NCBI RefSeq assembly: GCF_022012395.1
Contig: NZ_JAKLTQ010000024.1
Span: forward strand, 1-64,000
Direction of reading: 5' to 3'
Length of the DNA stretch: 64,000 bases
Source: Arthrobacter hankyongi
GTDB taxonomy: Bacteria > Actinomycetota > Actinomycetes > Actinomycetales > Micrococcaceae
Both the position numbers and the translations under genes were made by a program. How positions within the stretch are numbered: the first letter of the stretch is position 1; every line of letters starts with the position of its first letter. Under the pieces are notes generated by a model. That model saw only the letters and a list, made by a program, of their open reading frames with translations. It had not been told where the DNA came from and did no database searches. This document shows positions 25,361 through 33,870 of the stretch, in pieces.

Positions 25361-27058
25361 GTGAGCGTGCAGCGCAAATGGATTGACCGGTTCGTTCCCG
25401 GAATCGGCGTCGCGCTGGAATACGACCGCTCGTGGCTGCGCTCCGATCTGGTGGCCGGAGCGGCCTTGTTCACCTTGCTCATCCCGGCGGGGATGGCCTA
25501 CGCCGAAGCCGCCGGGCTGCCGCCGGTCACCGGTCTTTATGCCACGATCATCCCGCTGCTGGCCTATGCGGTCTTCGGCCCGTCCAAAGTGCTGGTGATC
25601 GGGCCGGACTCGTCGCTGGCCCCGATGATCGCCGCGGCAGTGCTGCCGCTCGCCGTGGACGACACGGACCGGGCCGTTGCCCTGGCCGGACTGCTCGCCA
25701 TCCTCACCGGCCTCATTCTCATCGTCGGGCGCGCCCTGAACCTGGGCTTCGTCACCGGACTGCTGTCCAAACCTGTCCGGGTCGGTTACCTGAACGGCAT
25801 CGCCCTGGTGGTCTTCGCCAGCCAACTGCCGAAACTCATGGGAGTCTCCGGATCGGCCGAATCAACGTGGGACCACTTCGGGCAGGTGCTGAACGCCGTT
25901 GCCGCCGGAGGCATCAACGCTACGGCGTTCCTGATCGGGCTGGCCTCCCTCGTGGCCATCGGCATTCCCAAACTGCTGCATTGGAAGTTTCCGGGCATTG
26001 TTGTGGCCGTGGCCGGCTCCATGATTGCGACGGCGGTGCTGGGGCTCACCGACGTCGTGCCCGTCGTTGGTGCCCTGCCCCAGGGGCTTCCTGCTCCTGC
26101 ACTGTCCGGGCTGCAGCCGTCGGATCTTGCGTCGCTGATCGGACCCGCGGCCGGGATTGCCCTGATCGCGTTCGCGGACACCGGTGTGCTGTCCCGGACG
26201 CTGGCCGACCGTTATGGCTACCGGGTGGACGGCAGCCAGGAAATGGGTGCCCTGGGGGTAGCCAACCTTGCCGGCGGCGTCCTGGGCGGATTCCCGATCA
26301 GCGCCAGCACCTCACGTACGCCGGTCTCGATCGAGGCCGGCGCCCGCACCCAGTTGGCAGGTTTCGTGGCGGCCCTGCTGGTGGCGGTCTTTATGCTGTT
26401 GGCACCGGGCCTGATGGCGTTCCTGCCCTCCAGCACGCTGGCCGCCGTCGTGATCGCCGCCGTCGCCTCGATTGTGGATATCAAGACCTTGGTGCGGCTG
26501 GCCCGGATGAGCCGGACCGAAACGGTGCTGCTCATTGCGGCCTTCCTCGGCGTTGTTTTCGTGGGAGTGCTCCAAGGCATTGCCATCGCGGTCGGGCTGG
26601 CTTTGCTGGCCTTTGTGCGGCAGGCCTGGAGCCCCTACCGGACGGAACTGGTGAAGGTAGGCGACGTGCCGGGATTCCACGACATCGACAGGCACCCTGA
26701 GGGGGAACGGATTCCGGGGCTGGTCATCGCCCGCTTCGACGCGCCGCTGTTCTTTGCCAACAGCACCCTGTTCAGCGACTACATCAGAGGCCTGGTGGCC
26801 GAGGCTCCGGAGCCTGTCCTCATGGTCATTGTGGCCGCCGAACCGATCACCGGCCTGGACACCACGGCCACCGATACCTTGGTCGAACTGGACAAGCACC
26901 TGGAGCAGGAGGGTATCGATCTGGTGTTTGCCGAGATGAAGGGGCCGGTCAAGGACCGACTGGTGAAGTTCGGGGTGGGCAGCCGGTTCGGGCCGGACCA
27001 TTTCTTTCCGACAACCAATAACGCGGTCAAGGCCTACAAAGGGGACCTGGACGACTAG
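25361..27058 (+). CDS. SulP-family anion transporter with STAS domain (copy 2)
   Basis: A 565-residue paralogue of the preceding gene, collinear along its length, with LIPAGMAYAEAAGLPPVTGL, IGPDSSLAPMI and an STAS domain (ARFDAPLFFANSTLFSDY, PITGLDTTATDTLVELDK). It starts at a GTG with GAGAGG upstream. The two genes differ most in the cytosolic loop before the STAS domain and at the termini, which fits an old tandem duplication with possible functional divergence. The substrate is not readable from sequence. Confidence 0.93.
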   Translation: MSVQRKWIDRFVPGIGVALEYDRSWLRSDLVAGAALFTLLIPAGMAYAEAAGLPPVTGLYATIIPLLAYAVFGPSKVLVIGPDSSLAPMIAAAVLPLAVDDTDRAVALAGLLAILTGLILIVGRALNLGFVTGLLSKPVRVGYLNGIALVVFASQLPKLMGVSGSAESTWDHFGQVLNAVAAGGINATAFLIGLASLVAIGIPKLLHWKFPGIVVAVAGSMIATAVLGLTDVVPVVGALPQGLPAPALSGLQPSDLASLIGPAAGIALIAFADTGVLSRTLADRYGYRVDGSQEMGALGVANLAGGVLGGFPISASTSRTPVSIEAGARTQLAGFVAALLVAVFMLLAPGLMAFLPSSTLAAVVIAAVASIVDIKTLVRLARMSRTETVLLIAAFLGVVFVGVLQGIAIAVGLALLAFVRQAWSPYRTELVKVGDVPGFHDIDRHPEGERIPGLVIARFDAPLFFANSTLFSDYIRGLVAEAPEPVLMVIVAAEPITGLDTTATDTLVELDKHLEQEGIDLVFAEMKGPVKDRLVKFGVGSRFGPDHFFPTTNNAVKAYKGDLDD

Positions 27059-27080
27059 CGTACTCACCAGAGGTGATGGC

Positions 27081-28166
27081 ATGGCTATGAGGCAATCGAC
27101 GAGCGTCCGGCCAGTGCTGCCGGTGTTTTGCGCGGCGGTCCTGGCCGGGGCGTTGGTGCTCTCCGGCTGCAGCCCGCCGACAGAATTGCCGCAGGCCGGC
27201 ACCTCGATTCCGTCCGCGGCGCCGGCCACGAAGCCAGCAGACGGGACCTCGGTGCATTTCACCGCGGCAGGCGACTTCGGCGCCAATGAGCACACCAAAG
27301 CGGTCCTGGCCGAAACCGCCCGGCTGCAGCCGGACCTGAGCCTGGCCCTGGGCGACTTCTCCTACGGCGAGACGGCCAGCGAGCGCGACTGGTGCCGTCT
27401 GGTCACCGACGCAGTCGGGCCGGAGCATCCCTTCGAGCTCATTTCCGGCAACCACGAGAGCGACGGCGCAGACGGCGACATCGCCGAGTTCGTCCGCTGC
27501 CTGCCCAACCGGCTGCCCGGGCTGGTCGGAACCTACGGGCGCCAGTGGTACGTGGACGTGCCGCAGCAGGACCCGGTCCTCCGGCTGATCATGATCTCTC
27601 CCGGTCTGCAATTCCCCGATTCCAGCGACACCGACTACACGGCAGGCAGCCCGCAGTACCGCTGGACGGCGGAGGCGATCGACTCCGCGCGGTCCGCCGG
27701 CATCCCCTGGGTAGTGGTGGGTGCGCACAAGCCGTGCCACAGCCTGGGCAGGTACGGCTGCGGCCTGGGCCAGGACATGACCAACCTGCTGGTGCAGAAG
27801 AAGGTGGATCTGGTGCTGCACGGCCACGAGCACTTCTACCAGCGCACCGTCCAGCTCGGCCTGGGGCCGGGCTGCCCCTCGCTGGCCGCGGGCGCTGCCC
27901 TTAACGCCTGCATCCGGGACAAGTCAGGTCCGTTCGATGCCGGGGCCGGCACCGTGTTCGCCACGGTCGGCACCGGCGGCAAGGAACTGCGCAACCTGAA
28001 CCTGCAGGATCCGGAAGCGCCGTATTTCGCTGCCTACTCCGCCGAAAACGTCGAACCGACATACGGGGTACTGGACGTGCATGTGACCCGGACAGCACTG
28101 TCCGCCGCGTTTGTCCCGGCCGCCGGAAACGGCTTCCGCGACCAGTTCACCCTGCGCCGGCGCTGA
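27081..28166 (+). CDS. secreted lipoprotein metallophosphoesterase
   Basis: A 361-residue protein. A signal peptide ends in the lipobox LSGC (C30), so it is probably lipid-anchored outside the membrane. The calcineurin-type phosphoesterase motifs are in order: GDFGANEH, GDFSYGE, SGNHES, a His in GAHKPCHS and the final GHEHFYQR. It resembles the purple acid phosphatase-like branch. AGAGGTG precedes the ATG. It starts 22 bases after the SulP pair, so phosphate or nucleotide scavenging could accompany anion uptake. The substrate is unknown. Confidence 0.88.
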   Translation: MAMRQSTSVRPVLPVFCAAVLAGALVLSGCSPPTELPQAGTSIPSAAPATKPADGTSVHFTAAGDFGANEHTKAVLAETARLQPDLSLALGDFSYGETASERDWCRLVTDAVGPEHPFELISGNHESDGADGDIAEFVRCLPNRLPGLVGTYGRQWYVDVPQQDPVLRLIMISPGLQFPDSSDTDYTAGSPQYRWTAEAIDSARSAGIPWVVVGAHKPCHSLGRYGCGLGQDMTNLLVQKKVDLVLHGHEHFYQRTVQLGLGPGCPSLAAGAALNACIRDKSGPFDAGAGTVFATVGTGGKELRNLNLQDPEAPYFAAYSAENVEPTYGVLDVHVTRTALSAAFVPAAGNGFRDQFTLRRR

Positions 28167-28186
28167 CAGTTCTCCTGCGGGAGATG

Positions 28187-28480
28187 CTAGGTCGGCGGGC
28201 CGGCCGCCAGGTAGTTGTGCACGCCGACGAAAGTGGTATCCCCGAAATGCAGACCCTCGTCGGCGGCGATTGGGTCGACGTGGTCCCGGTAGAAGGCGTC
28301 GAACTGTTCCCGGCTCTCCCAGACGTCCGTGATGCGGATGCCGGGGCGGGTGCTGGCCACCCAGTGGAACAGCCTGCCTGCAGGAGCCGAACCTCCCGGC
28401 GTCGAATGCAGTCTTCGGATCACCTCGTCATACTGCGCCAAGGTTGCTTCCGGAAACTCCACGATGGCAGCGATCGCCAT
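28187..28480 (-). CDS. small ABM/dabb-type monooxygenase-like protein
   Basis: A 97-residue protein with the ferredoxin-like fold of antibiotic-biosynthesis-monooxygenase domains: AIAAIVEFPEATLAQYDEVI at the start and ITDVWESREQFDAFYRDHVD in the middle. The frame is open upstream, but the ATG at 28480 has AGGAGG eight bases before it. These dimeric proteins include heme-degrading and quinone-forming enzymes and many of unknown function. It faces the phosphoesterase gene convergently and follows the serine-hydrolase-like gene by 34 bases. Confidence 0.75.
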   Translation of the reverse strand: MAIAAIVEFPEATLAQYDEVIRRLHSTPGGSAPAGRLFHWVASTRPGIRITDVWESREQFDAFYRDHVDPIAADEGLHFGDTTFVGVHNYLAAGPPT

Positions 28481-28514
28481 GATGGCCTCCTTATGTTGTT
28501 GCTGATACGGACGG

Positions 28515-29822
28515 CTACTGTTCCGGCTGCGGTATCGGCTGCTCTGGAGCGAGCTTCTTCGCCACTTCGGCCAGGATGGCGCCGTCGGCCTCGACATAAT
28601 TGCCCTCGGCGTCGAACGCGCTGGACGCGTAGGTGGTGGCCACGGCGATCGACAGCTTCTCGGGGGGCAGGTAGCCGGCCGCCGCTCCGGCGCCGGCGAA
28701 GAGCTTGTCCTGGGTGATCCAAGGCCCGCGCAGGATGACGCCAAGGCCGTAGGACGCCGCCTCGGTGTTCGCCCGGCAGGCTGCGCAGCCGGGCACCTCC
28801 TTGCCGAATCCTGCCAGTTCCGGTGACACCTGGGCGCTGTGTGAGGCGCTCGAGAGCAAGGTGCCCTCCCCCACTGCGGCTATGGACGTGGCCACGTCCG
28901 CGATATCGGAGACCTGGACGGCACCGCCGGCGGTGGTCCACGAGGGATTCCAGAAGGTGGCTTCTTCGTAGAAGGGCGTGCCTGCCGGGATGTCCAAGGC
29001 CTGGCGGCGCTCGGAGGTGAAGCTGTGCAGCACCGGTTCGGGCACTACCGGCGTGGCCAGGCTCTGCGTCTGCGTCAGCTTCAGCGGGTCGATGATGTAG
29101 GTCCGCATCAGCTGGTCCATGGAGACGCCCGAAGCCTTCTCCAGCACCCGGGCCAGGATGGCGTAGTCGGTGTGCGAATAGCCCCAGTTGGTGCCGGGCT
29201 CGAACATCATCGGTTTCGACGTCCCGATCCGGATCAGTTCGTCGGTGGTCCACTGCTGGAACGGATTACGGGAGATCCCGTCCAGGATCTCGGGCTGGTA
29301 GACATAGTCCGCATAGCCGGCGGTCATGTTGGCGAGCATCTTCAAGGTGACCGCGTCGGCGTGGGGCAGATCGGGATAATACTGCGAGAGCTTGTCATGC
29401 AAATGCAGCTTCTGGTCGTCCACCAGCTTGAGCAGGATGGTGCTCATGTAAGTAAAGGCTACGGCACCGTTGCGGAAGTGCATCTGCGGCGTGGCGGCCA
29501 CTCCGGTCATGGTTTCGCCGGCGGCACCCTCGTAGAGGACCTGGCCGTCCTTGGTCGCCCGCACGATGAGCGCGGCGAGGTTGTGCCGGGACAATAAGGA
29601 ACGCAGGAGTTTGTCCATCTCTGCCTGCTGCTCCCCGCCGCCGGAAGCCGATTCCGGATCCGACTGCCGGCTCGGTTGTTCCGCCGTCTGCGACACGGCC
29701 GTGGGCGTCCGGTCCGGCGACACAGTGCCGGGCCCGGCGGAACCGGTTACCACAATGAGCGTGGCGGCAGCGCCCAGTCCCAGGACCGTGCGCCAGGGAT
29801 GTGACCAGAGGAAATCTCCCAT
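28515..29822 (-). CDS. serine hydrolase / penicillin-binding-like protein lacking catalytic residues
   Basis: A 435-residue exported protein with an N-terminal signal/anchor segment (VLGLGAAATLIVV) and a low-complexity linker to about residue 65. A domain with clear beta-lactamase/D,D-peptidase architecture follows (LHLHDKLSQYYPDLPHADAV, MLANMTAGYADY, PGTNWGYSHTDYAILARVLE). Where the family has the S-x-x-K active site, this protein reads A120-V-A-F123, and the Y-x-N tyrosine motif reads Y-S-H. It is therefore probably a non-catalytic binding or scaffold protein. The neighbouring upstream gene is a catalytically intact relative. Confidence 0.82.
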   Translation of the reverse strand: MGDFLWSHPWRTVLGLGAAATLIVVTGSAGPGTVSPDRTPTAVSQTAEQPSRQSDPESASGGGEQQAEMDKLLRSLLSRHNLAALIVRATKDGQVLYEGAAGETMTGVAATPQMHFRNGAVAFTYMSTILLKLVDDQKLHLHDKLSQYYPDLPHADAVTLKMLANMTAGYADYVYQPEILDGISRNPFQQWTTDELIRIGTSKPMMFEPGTNWGYSHTDYAILARVLEKASGVSMDQLMRTYIIDPLKLTQTQSLATPVVPEPVLHSFTSERRQALDIPAGTPFYEEATFWNPSWTTAGGAVQVSDIADVATSIAAVGEGTLLSSASHSAQVSPELAGFGKEVPGCAACRANTEAASYGLGVILRGPWITQDKLFAGAGAAAGYLPPEKLSIAVATTYASSAFDAEGNYVEADGAILAEVAKKLAPEQPIPQPEQ

Positions 29823-29862
29823 GGATGTAGCTCCTTACTCGTACGGGCCGGGCGGGCCGGGC

Positions 29863-31350
29863 TCATCGGAGTGGTTCCATTCCCGCCGGACCGGCGTACA
29901 CCTGCCTGGCGACGGCGCGGGCGATGGTGGTGGCCGGGCTGCGGCCGTCCGGGGCCGGGGTGAGGTTGGCCCAGACCACCAACGTGACATGGTTGGCCGG
30001 ATCATAGCCGGCGAAGGTGCTGAAGCCCGGCAGTTCGCCGGCGTGGCCGTAGAGCCCACCGAACTTGGCCAGGGCCAGGCCGTACCGGGCAATGCCCAAG
30101 GTGCCGGCGGCCGGTGATTCGGTGCTGGCCAGCCGGGTGCGCTGCTGGCGGGCGTTCAGCAGCTTCCCGGCCGCCAGTGCCCGGGCCCAGGTGGCCAGGT
30201 CCGCGGCGCTGGAGACCCCGGCGCCGGCGGCCCAGATCCAGGATGGGTTCAACGCCGTGACGTCGCCCGGTTTCAGCGATCCGGCCCGGGCCCGCTGCTG
30301 CAGGAAGGCCGGGAGTCCCTGGCTGTACAGCGTCTCAGTGTTGGTGCCGTACATGTAGCCTTGCGGATGTGGTGCGGGGATGCCGCCTGACTCCGCGGCG
30401 GGGAACATACTGTCCTTCATTCCCAACGGGGTGAACAGGCGGTCCTGGAAGATCCGGGCCAGCGGCTTGCCGTCCAGCTTTTCGGCAATCAGGCCGAGCA
30501 GGATGGCGTTGGTGTTGGAGTAGTAGAACCCATTGTCCGGCGCAAAGTAGGGTCGCTGGGTCCAGGCCAGGGCCAGCAGGTCCGCCGGCGCCCAGACCCT
30601 GCCCGGCCGGGCGTCGATCGCCTCATTCAGCTCGGGGGTCTCACTGTAGCTGTACAGTCCGCTGCGCATGTCCAGCAGTTGGGCAATGGTGATCTTCCTG
30701 CCGTTGGGCACGCCGCGGCGGTACTTCGAGACCGGGTCATCCAGTTTCAACTTGCCTTCCTGGACGAGTTGGAGGATCACGGTGCCGGTCCAGGTCTTGG
30801 TGATGGAGCCAATCCGGATATGGTCCGCCAGGCCGACCGGAGTGGTTCCGCGGTAGGTCCTGGTTCCGTAGGCGTAGCTGAACTCCCCCGCGGGCGTCTG
30901 CACCAGGACGACGGCGCCGGGCACCATCAGCTCGGCGGCCAGGGACCTGACCGTCTTCTGCAGGGCGCGTGCGTCCAGCGGTCGCAGCGCCGGGTTGCGG
31001 GGAACCGCGGTGGCCGTGGGCTTGGCCGTGGGCGCCGTCAGGACGGGGGCCGGGAACGGGACAGACGCCGCCGTCGCGGGGGCTGTGGCCGAGGGCGTCG
31101 CGGATGCGCCGGCAGCTGACGCCGGCATCCCCGCCGCCGTGGCGGACGGCAGCACGGAGCCGGCAGGTACGGGCGCCGTCGTCGTGCACGCACACAGCAG
31201 CACGCAGGACACCGCCGCCAGCGCGCCGGAGAATGCCGTGCTGCGGCCTCTGGGACTCCCCCTCTGTCCGGACGCAGTGCGTGGACCCCGGTACGCCGTC
31301 ACTGTCCGGCCGGGCGCGTCTCTGGGTTCATCACTGGTGAAGCGTCCCAT
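29863..31350 (-). CDS. serine hydrolase, class C beta-lactamase / D-alanyl-D-alanine carboxypeptidase family, lipoprotein
   Basis: A 495-residue protein starting at the ATG at 31350, which has GGAG upstream; the longer frame to 31440 is not supported. A basic leader and hydrophobic segment end in a lipobox-like LCAC (C55). A Pro/Ala/Thr-rich linker runs to about residue 118. The catalytic domain has S182-I-T-K185, the YYSNTN motif and the C-terminal HAG motif. It probably trims peptidoglycan peptides or hydrolyses esters outside the membrane. It is paired with the inactive relative downstream, a likely ancestral duplication. Confidence 0.87.
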   Translation of the reverse strand: MGRFTSDEPRDAPGRTVTAYRGPRTASGQRGSPRGRSTAFSGALAAVSCVLLCACTTTAPVPAGSVLPSATAAGMPASAAGASATPSATAPATAASVPFPAPVLTAPTAKPTATAVPRNPALRPLDARALQKTVRSLAAELMVPGAVVLVQTPAGEFSYAYGTRTYRGTTPVGLADHIRIGSITKTWTGTVILQLVQEGKLKLDDPVSKYRRGVPNGRKITIAQLLDMRSGLYSYSETPELNEAIDARPGRVWAPADLLALAWTQRPYFAPDNGFYYSNTNAILLGLIAEKLDGKPLARIFQDRLFTPLGMKDSMFPAAESGGIPAPHPQGYMYGTNTETLYSQGLPAFLQQRARAGSLKPGDVTALNPSWIWAAGAGVSSAADLATWARALAAGKLLNARQQRTRLASTESPAAGTLGIARYGLALAKFGGLYGHAGELPGFSTFAGYDPANHVTLVVWANLTPAPDGRSPATTIARAVARQVYAGPAGMEPLR

Positions 31351-31522
31351 GGTTGCTCCAGTGCTGCGCACAGCACGTCGAAGGGCACTGCGTAGCTGCC
31401 ATGATGGCACAGGAGCCTCGTCACTGTCTGCTGGATCCATTCACCGCCGGTGCCGCGGCACCGCGCCCCGGCGACGCCACCCAGCACGGCACGGGCCAAC
31501 GCCGCCTCATATGGGTAGGCCA

Positions 31523-33124
31523 TCACCCCAGGACGGTGTCCTGGCTCCCGTCCGACGGCGTGGGATCCGGCAAACGCATCATCCGGAACGAGTTCACCAA
31601 ACCGATCAGCGTGGCGAGCAACGGAATGAGAAGCGCCACTTGGAGAGCGAGCGGCCGGGCCTCGGTGTTGATGCGGATGATTTCGTCCCGGATCTGCGGC
31701 GGTTGATCAACGAGCAACTGCTCAAGCTGGGAATTGCTCATCACTTGCGCGTCCTCCTCGAGCACCTGGGCGACCTGCTGCTGTTCGGCCGGCGGGAGCA
31801 CGTCGCTCTGCTCCGCCATGGTGGTGAACGTGGTAGCAAGCGTGGCCAGCATGATCGCGCCGGCGAAGGCCAGACCGAATGACAGCCCAAAGGAGCCGGC
31901 CGCGGAGTTCACCCCGGCGGCCTCGCTGACTCGTTCCTCCGAGATCGGTGCAAGGGTGTAGTTGTTGAGCTGGGACACCAGCAAGCCCAGTCCCGAGCCG
32001 ACCAGCACCAGCGGGCCAACGAGGTACCAGCCGGAGTCTGCGCGCGGCACGATGAAGATGAGGAATCCCATCCCAATGGCGGCCAGCAGGAACCCCCACC
32101 GGATGATGGCGGCCGCCCGCCGGTTTCCCGCCTTCTTCCCGGCGAGCAGCGCTACGCCGAACATGGTCAGCGAGAGCGGGGCCAGCGACAGCCCCGCCTG
32201 CATAGCGTTGTACTCGAGCACCATCTGCAGGTAGATCGGCAGCGCGATCATGATGCCGCCCAAGGAGATCTGCTGCAGCATTTGCCCGGAGATGCCCAGA
32301 CGGTAGCCCTTGGCTTTGAAAAGGTCGGGATCCAGCAGGACTGTCCTGCTTTGACGTTTGCGCGAGACCAGCCAGTAGGCCAGCAGGGCCATCGCGATAG
32401 CGCCAATGGCAAACAGCAGGCCGACAGCTTCGCCACCCTCCTGCCAGGCCAGGATGCTTAGCACCAGGCCGCCCATGCCCAGGATCGAGAACAAGGCGCC
32501 GATCAGGTCCAGGCTGCGAGGTCCCTCATATGCCACATCATGCACGAGTTTGATGCCGGACAGCACGACCGCGATGACAACGACCTCGAACAGGAACGCG
32601 ATCCGCCAGGACAGGTAGGTAGTGATGAAGCCGCCGAGCAGCGGTCCCACGGCGGCGGCAATCGCCGCTGCCGCCCCGACCAGGGCATACGCCTTCCGCT
32701 GGGCGGGTCCTTCGAAATTGCCATGGACCAAGGACTGCATGGCGGGCAGCAGCAGCGATGCGCCGAGCCCACCGATAATCGCCCAGAACACGATGACAGC
32801 GGTGAGGCTCTGGGCGAGCGCCATCGCCAAGGCCCCGATTGCGTAACCGCACAGCCCCAGGATGTAGGCCTTCTTCCGCCCGATCAGGTCTCCGACCTTG
32901 CTGCCGATCAGGATGAACGCCGCGGAGACCAATGCCTCCAAGGCGATTGCGGACTGGACACCGCTGACCGTGGTGCCCAAGTCCCGCGTCACCGCCGAAA
33001 TCGAGACGTTCATAATTGACGTATCAACGACCAGCACGAACATCGCCATGGACAGCAAGAGGGCGAGCAGCCGCTCGCTCCTGCTCTGCTGGCGCTCGCC
33101 CGCACTGCTACCCGCAGTAGTCAT
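31523..33124 (-). CDS. DHA2-type MFS multidrug exporter (14 transmembrane helices)
   Basis: A 533-residue transporter with about fourteen helices. The MFS loop motif GDLIGRKKAYILG lies after helix 2, and the first helix carries VVDTSIMNVSISAV, the D1 motif of DHA2 (EmrB/QacA-like) drug:proton antiporters. A longer cytosolic loop near residues 440-490 (DVLPPAEQQQVAQVLEEDAQ) is charged. The N-terminus is at the ATG at 33124, which lacks a strong ribosome site. The substrate is unknown; resistance or metabolite export is typical. Confidence 0.88.
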   Translation of the reverse strand: MTTAGSSAGERQQSRSERLLALLLSMAMFVLVVDTSIMNVSISAVTRDLGTTVSGVQSAIALEALVSAAFILIGSKVGDLIGRKKAYILGLCGYAIGALAMALAQSLTAVIVFWAIIGGLGASLLLPAMQSLVHGNFEGPAQRKAYALVGAAAAIAAAVGPLLGGFITTYLSWRIAFLFEVVVIAVVLSGIKLVHDVAYEGPRSLDLIGALFSILGMGGLVLSILAWQEGGEAVGLLFAIGAIAMALLAYWLVSRKRQSRTVLLDPDLFKAKGYRLGISGQMLQQISLGGIMIALPIYLQMVLEYNAMQAGLSLAPLSLTMFGVALLAGKKAGNRRAAAIIRWGFLLAAIGMGFLIFIVPRADSGWYLVGPLVLVGSGLGLLVSQLNNYTLAPISEERVSEAAGVNSAAGSFGLSFGLAFAGAIMLATLATTFTTMAEQSDVLPPAEQQQVAQVLEEDAQVMSNSQLEQLLVDQPPQIRDEIIRINTEARPLALQVALLIPLLATLIGLVNSFRMMRLPDPTPSDGSQDTVLG

Positions 33125-33284
33125 ATCCGCAGCCTAGGCTTTGCCCGGGCATGGGTGATCATCTGAAATAGGTGAGATGTGGGACTGCTCGAAACCGTTT
33201 CCGGGAAAACCCCGATTCGGAGAACACGGCCATCCGGAACGTCGGATCCGTATCGAAAGTACTGGCCTTTGCCAGCCACCATGA

Positions 33285-33360
33285 TGGTGGAGCTGAGGGG
33301 ACTCGAACCCCTGACCCCCTGCATGCCATGCAGGTGCGCTACCAGCTGCGCCACAGCCCC
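33285..33360 (-). tRNA. tRNA-Ala (anticodon GGC), copy 1, CCA encoded
   Basis: On the minus strand a full cloverleaf can be drawn. The acceptor arm GGGGCTG pairs with CAGCTCC and includes the G3:U70 pair that marks alanine tRNAs. The anticodon loop ATGGCAT gives GGC, decoding GCC/GCU. The T-arm is GGGGTTCGAGTCCCC. The 3' CCA is encoded. Confidence 0.95.
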
Positions 33361-33398
33361 TTACCGGAGACGGACATCCCTAAAGAGTGCCTCGTCAG

Positions 33399-33471
33399 TG
33401 GAGCTGAGGGGACTCGAACCCCTGACCCCCTGCATGCCATGCAGGTGCGCTACCAGCTGCGCCACAGCCCC
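33399..33471 (-). tRNA. tRNA-Ala (anticodon GGC), copy 2, CCA not encoded
   Basis: The 73-nt body is identical to copy 1, in the same orientation, 38 bases away. After the discriminator A the next bases are CTG, so the 3' CCA must be added enzymatically. The identical bodies show a recent tandem duplication or gene conversion. Confidence 0.95.
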
Positions 33472-33721
33472 GTTTCCGGATCGCTTTCCTCGAAAGCAAC
33501 TTGAATATTCTAGACAGACTTCCGCGCGGATTCCAAATCGAGGTGGCCCACCGCGTGGCGGAGCGGATTTGGGTGCTGGGCCACGCCCTGGATTGGGCCT
33601 CCCCGCCCGTCTTTAGCTTTCACGCCATCTGCTGACCTGCGCGGATGCCGGCACCCGATTTCGCTGCTGGGCAGGAGGGCCCGCCCGGGCCCGTCGGGCG
33701 GGACGGGACAGCCACCGGCAC

Positions 33722-33786
33722 CGCCCGGTCGCCGTCGCCCGGTCGCCGTCGCCCTCGCCCTCGCCCTCGCCCTCGCCCTCGCCCTT
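33722..33786. repeat. simple tandem repeat, two 14-mers followed by six hexamers (CGCCCT)
   Basis: On the plus strand two copies of CGCCCGGTCGCCGT are followed by six copies of CGCCCT. This is a slippage-prone microsatellite lying 85 bases downstream of the rsfS stop. It is not a CRISPR array, as the units are contiguous and too short. Confidence 0.9.
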
Positions 33787-33796
33787 AAACAGCAAA

Positions 33797-33824
33797 GCAG
33801 CCGGACCCCGGAGGGGCCGGCTGC
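33797..33824 (-). terminator. rho-independent terminator of rsfS
   Basis: GCAGCCGG and CCGGCTGC form the stem, with an inner GGGGTCC-like extension. On the minus strand the stem is followed by TTTGCTGTTTAA. It lies 47 bases downstream of the rsfS stop codon. Confidence 0.75.
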
Positions 33825-33870
33825 TCGACCGGCAGCCGCCAACGGCGGCCGCCATACTAGGCGCCTGGGC

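Larger units (their letters stand above)
33472..33870. other. intergenic region with a GGGCGA tandem repeat
   Basis: About 400 bases between tRNA-Ala and rsfS hold no supported gene. They contain the hexamer repeat and the rsfS terminator listed separately. Open frames here, including a plus-strand one from 33179 that reads through both tRNA genes, are artefacts of GC bias. Confidence 0.6.

Noticed and set aside
28765-29597. Plus-strand small open frames opposite the serine-hydrolase genes
   Set aside because: Antisense shadows without ribosome sites or recognisable sequence.
33179-33616. Plus-strand open frame reading through both tRNA-Ala genes
   Set aside because: The repeated peptide RGLEPLTPCMPCRCATSCATAP is simply the reverse-strand translation of the two identical tRNA genes.
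33722-33786. Possible CRISPR array
   Set aside because: The units are contiguous hexamers and 14-mers with no spacers, and no cas gene is in the window.
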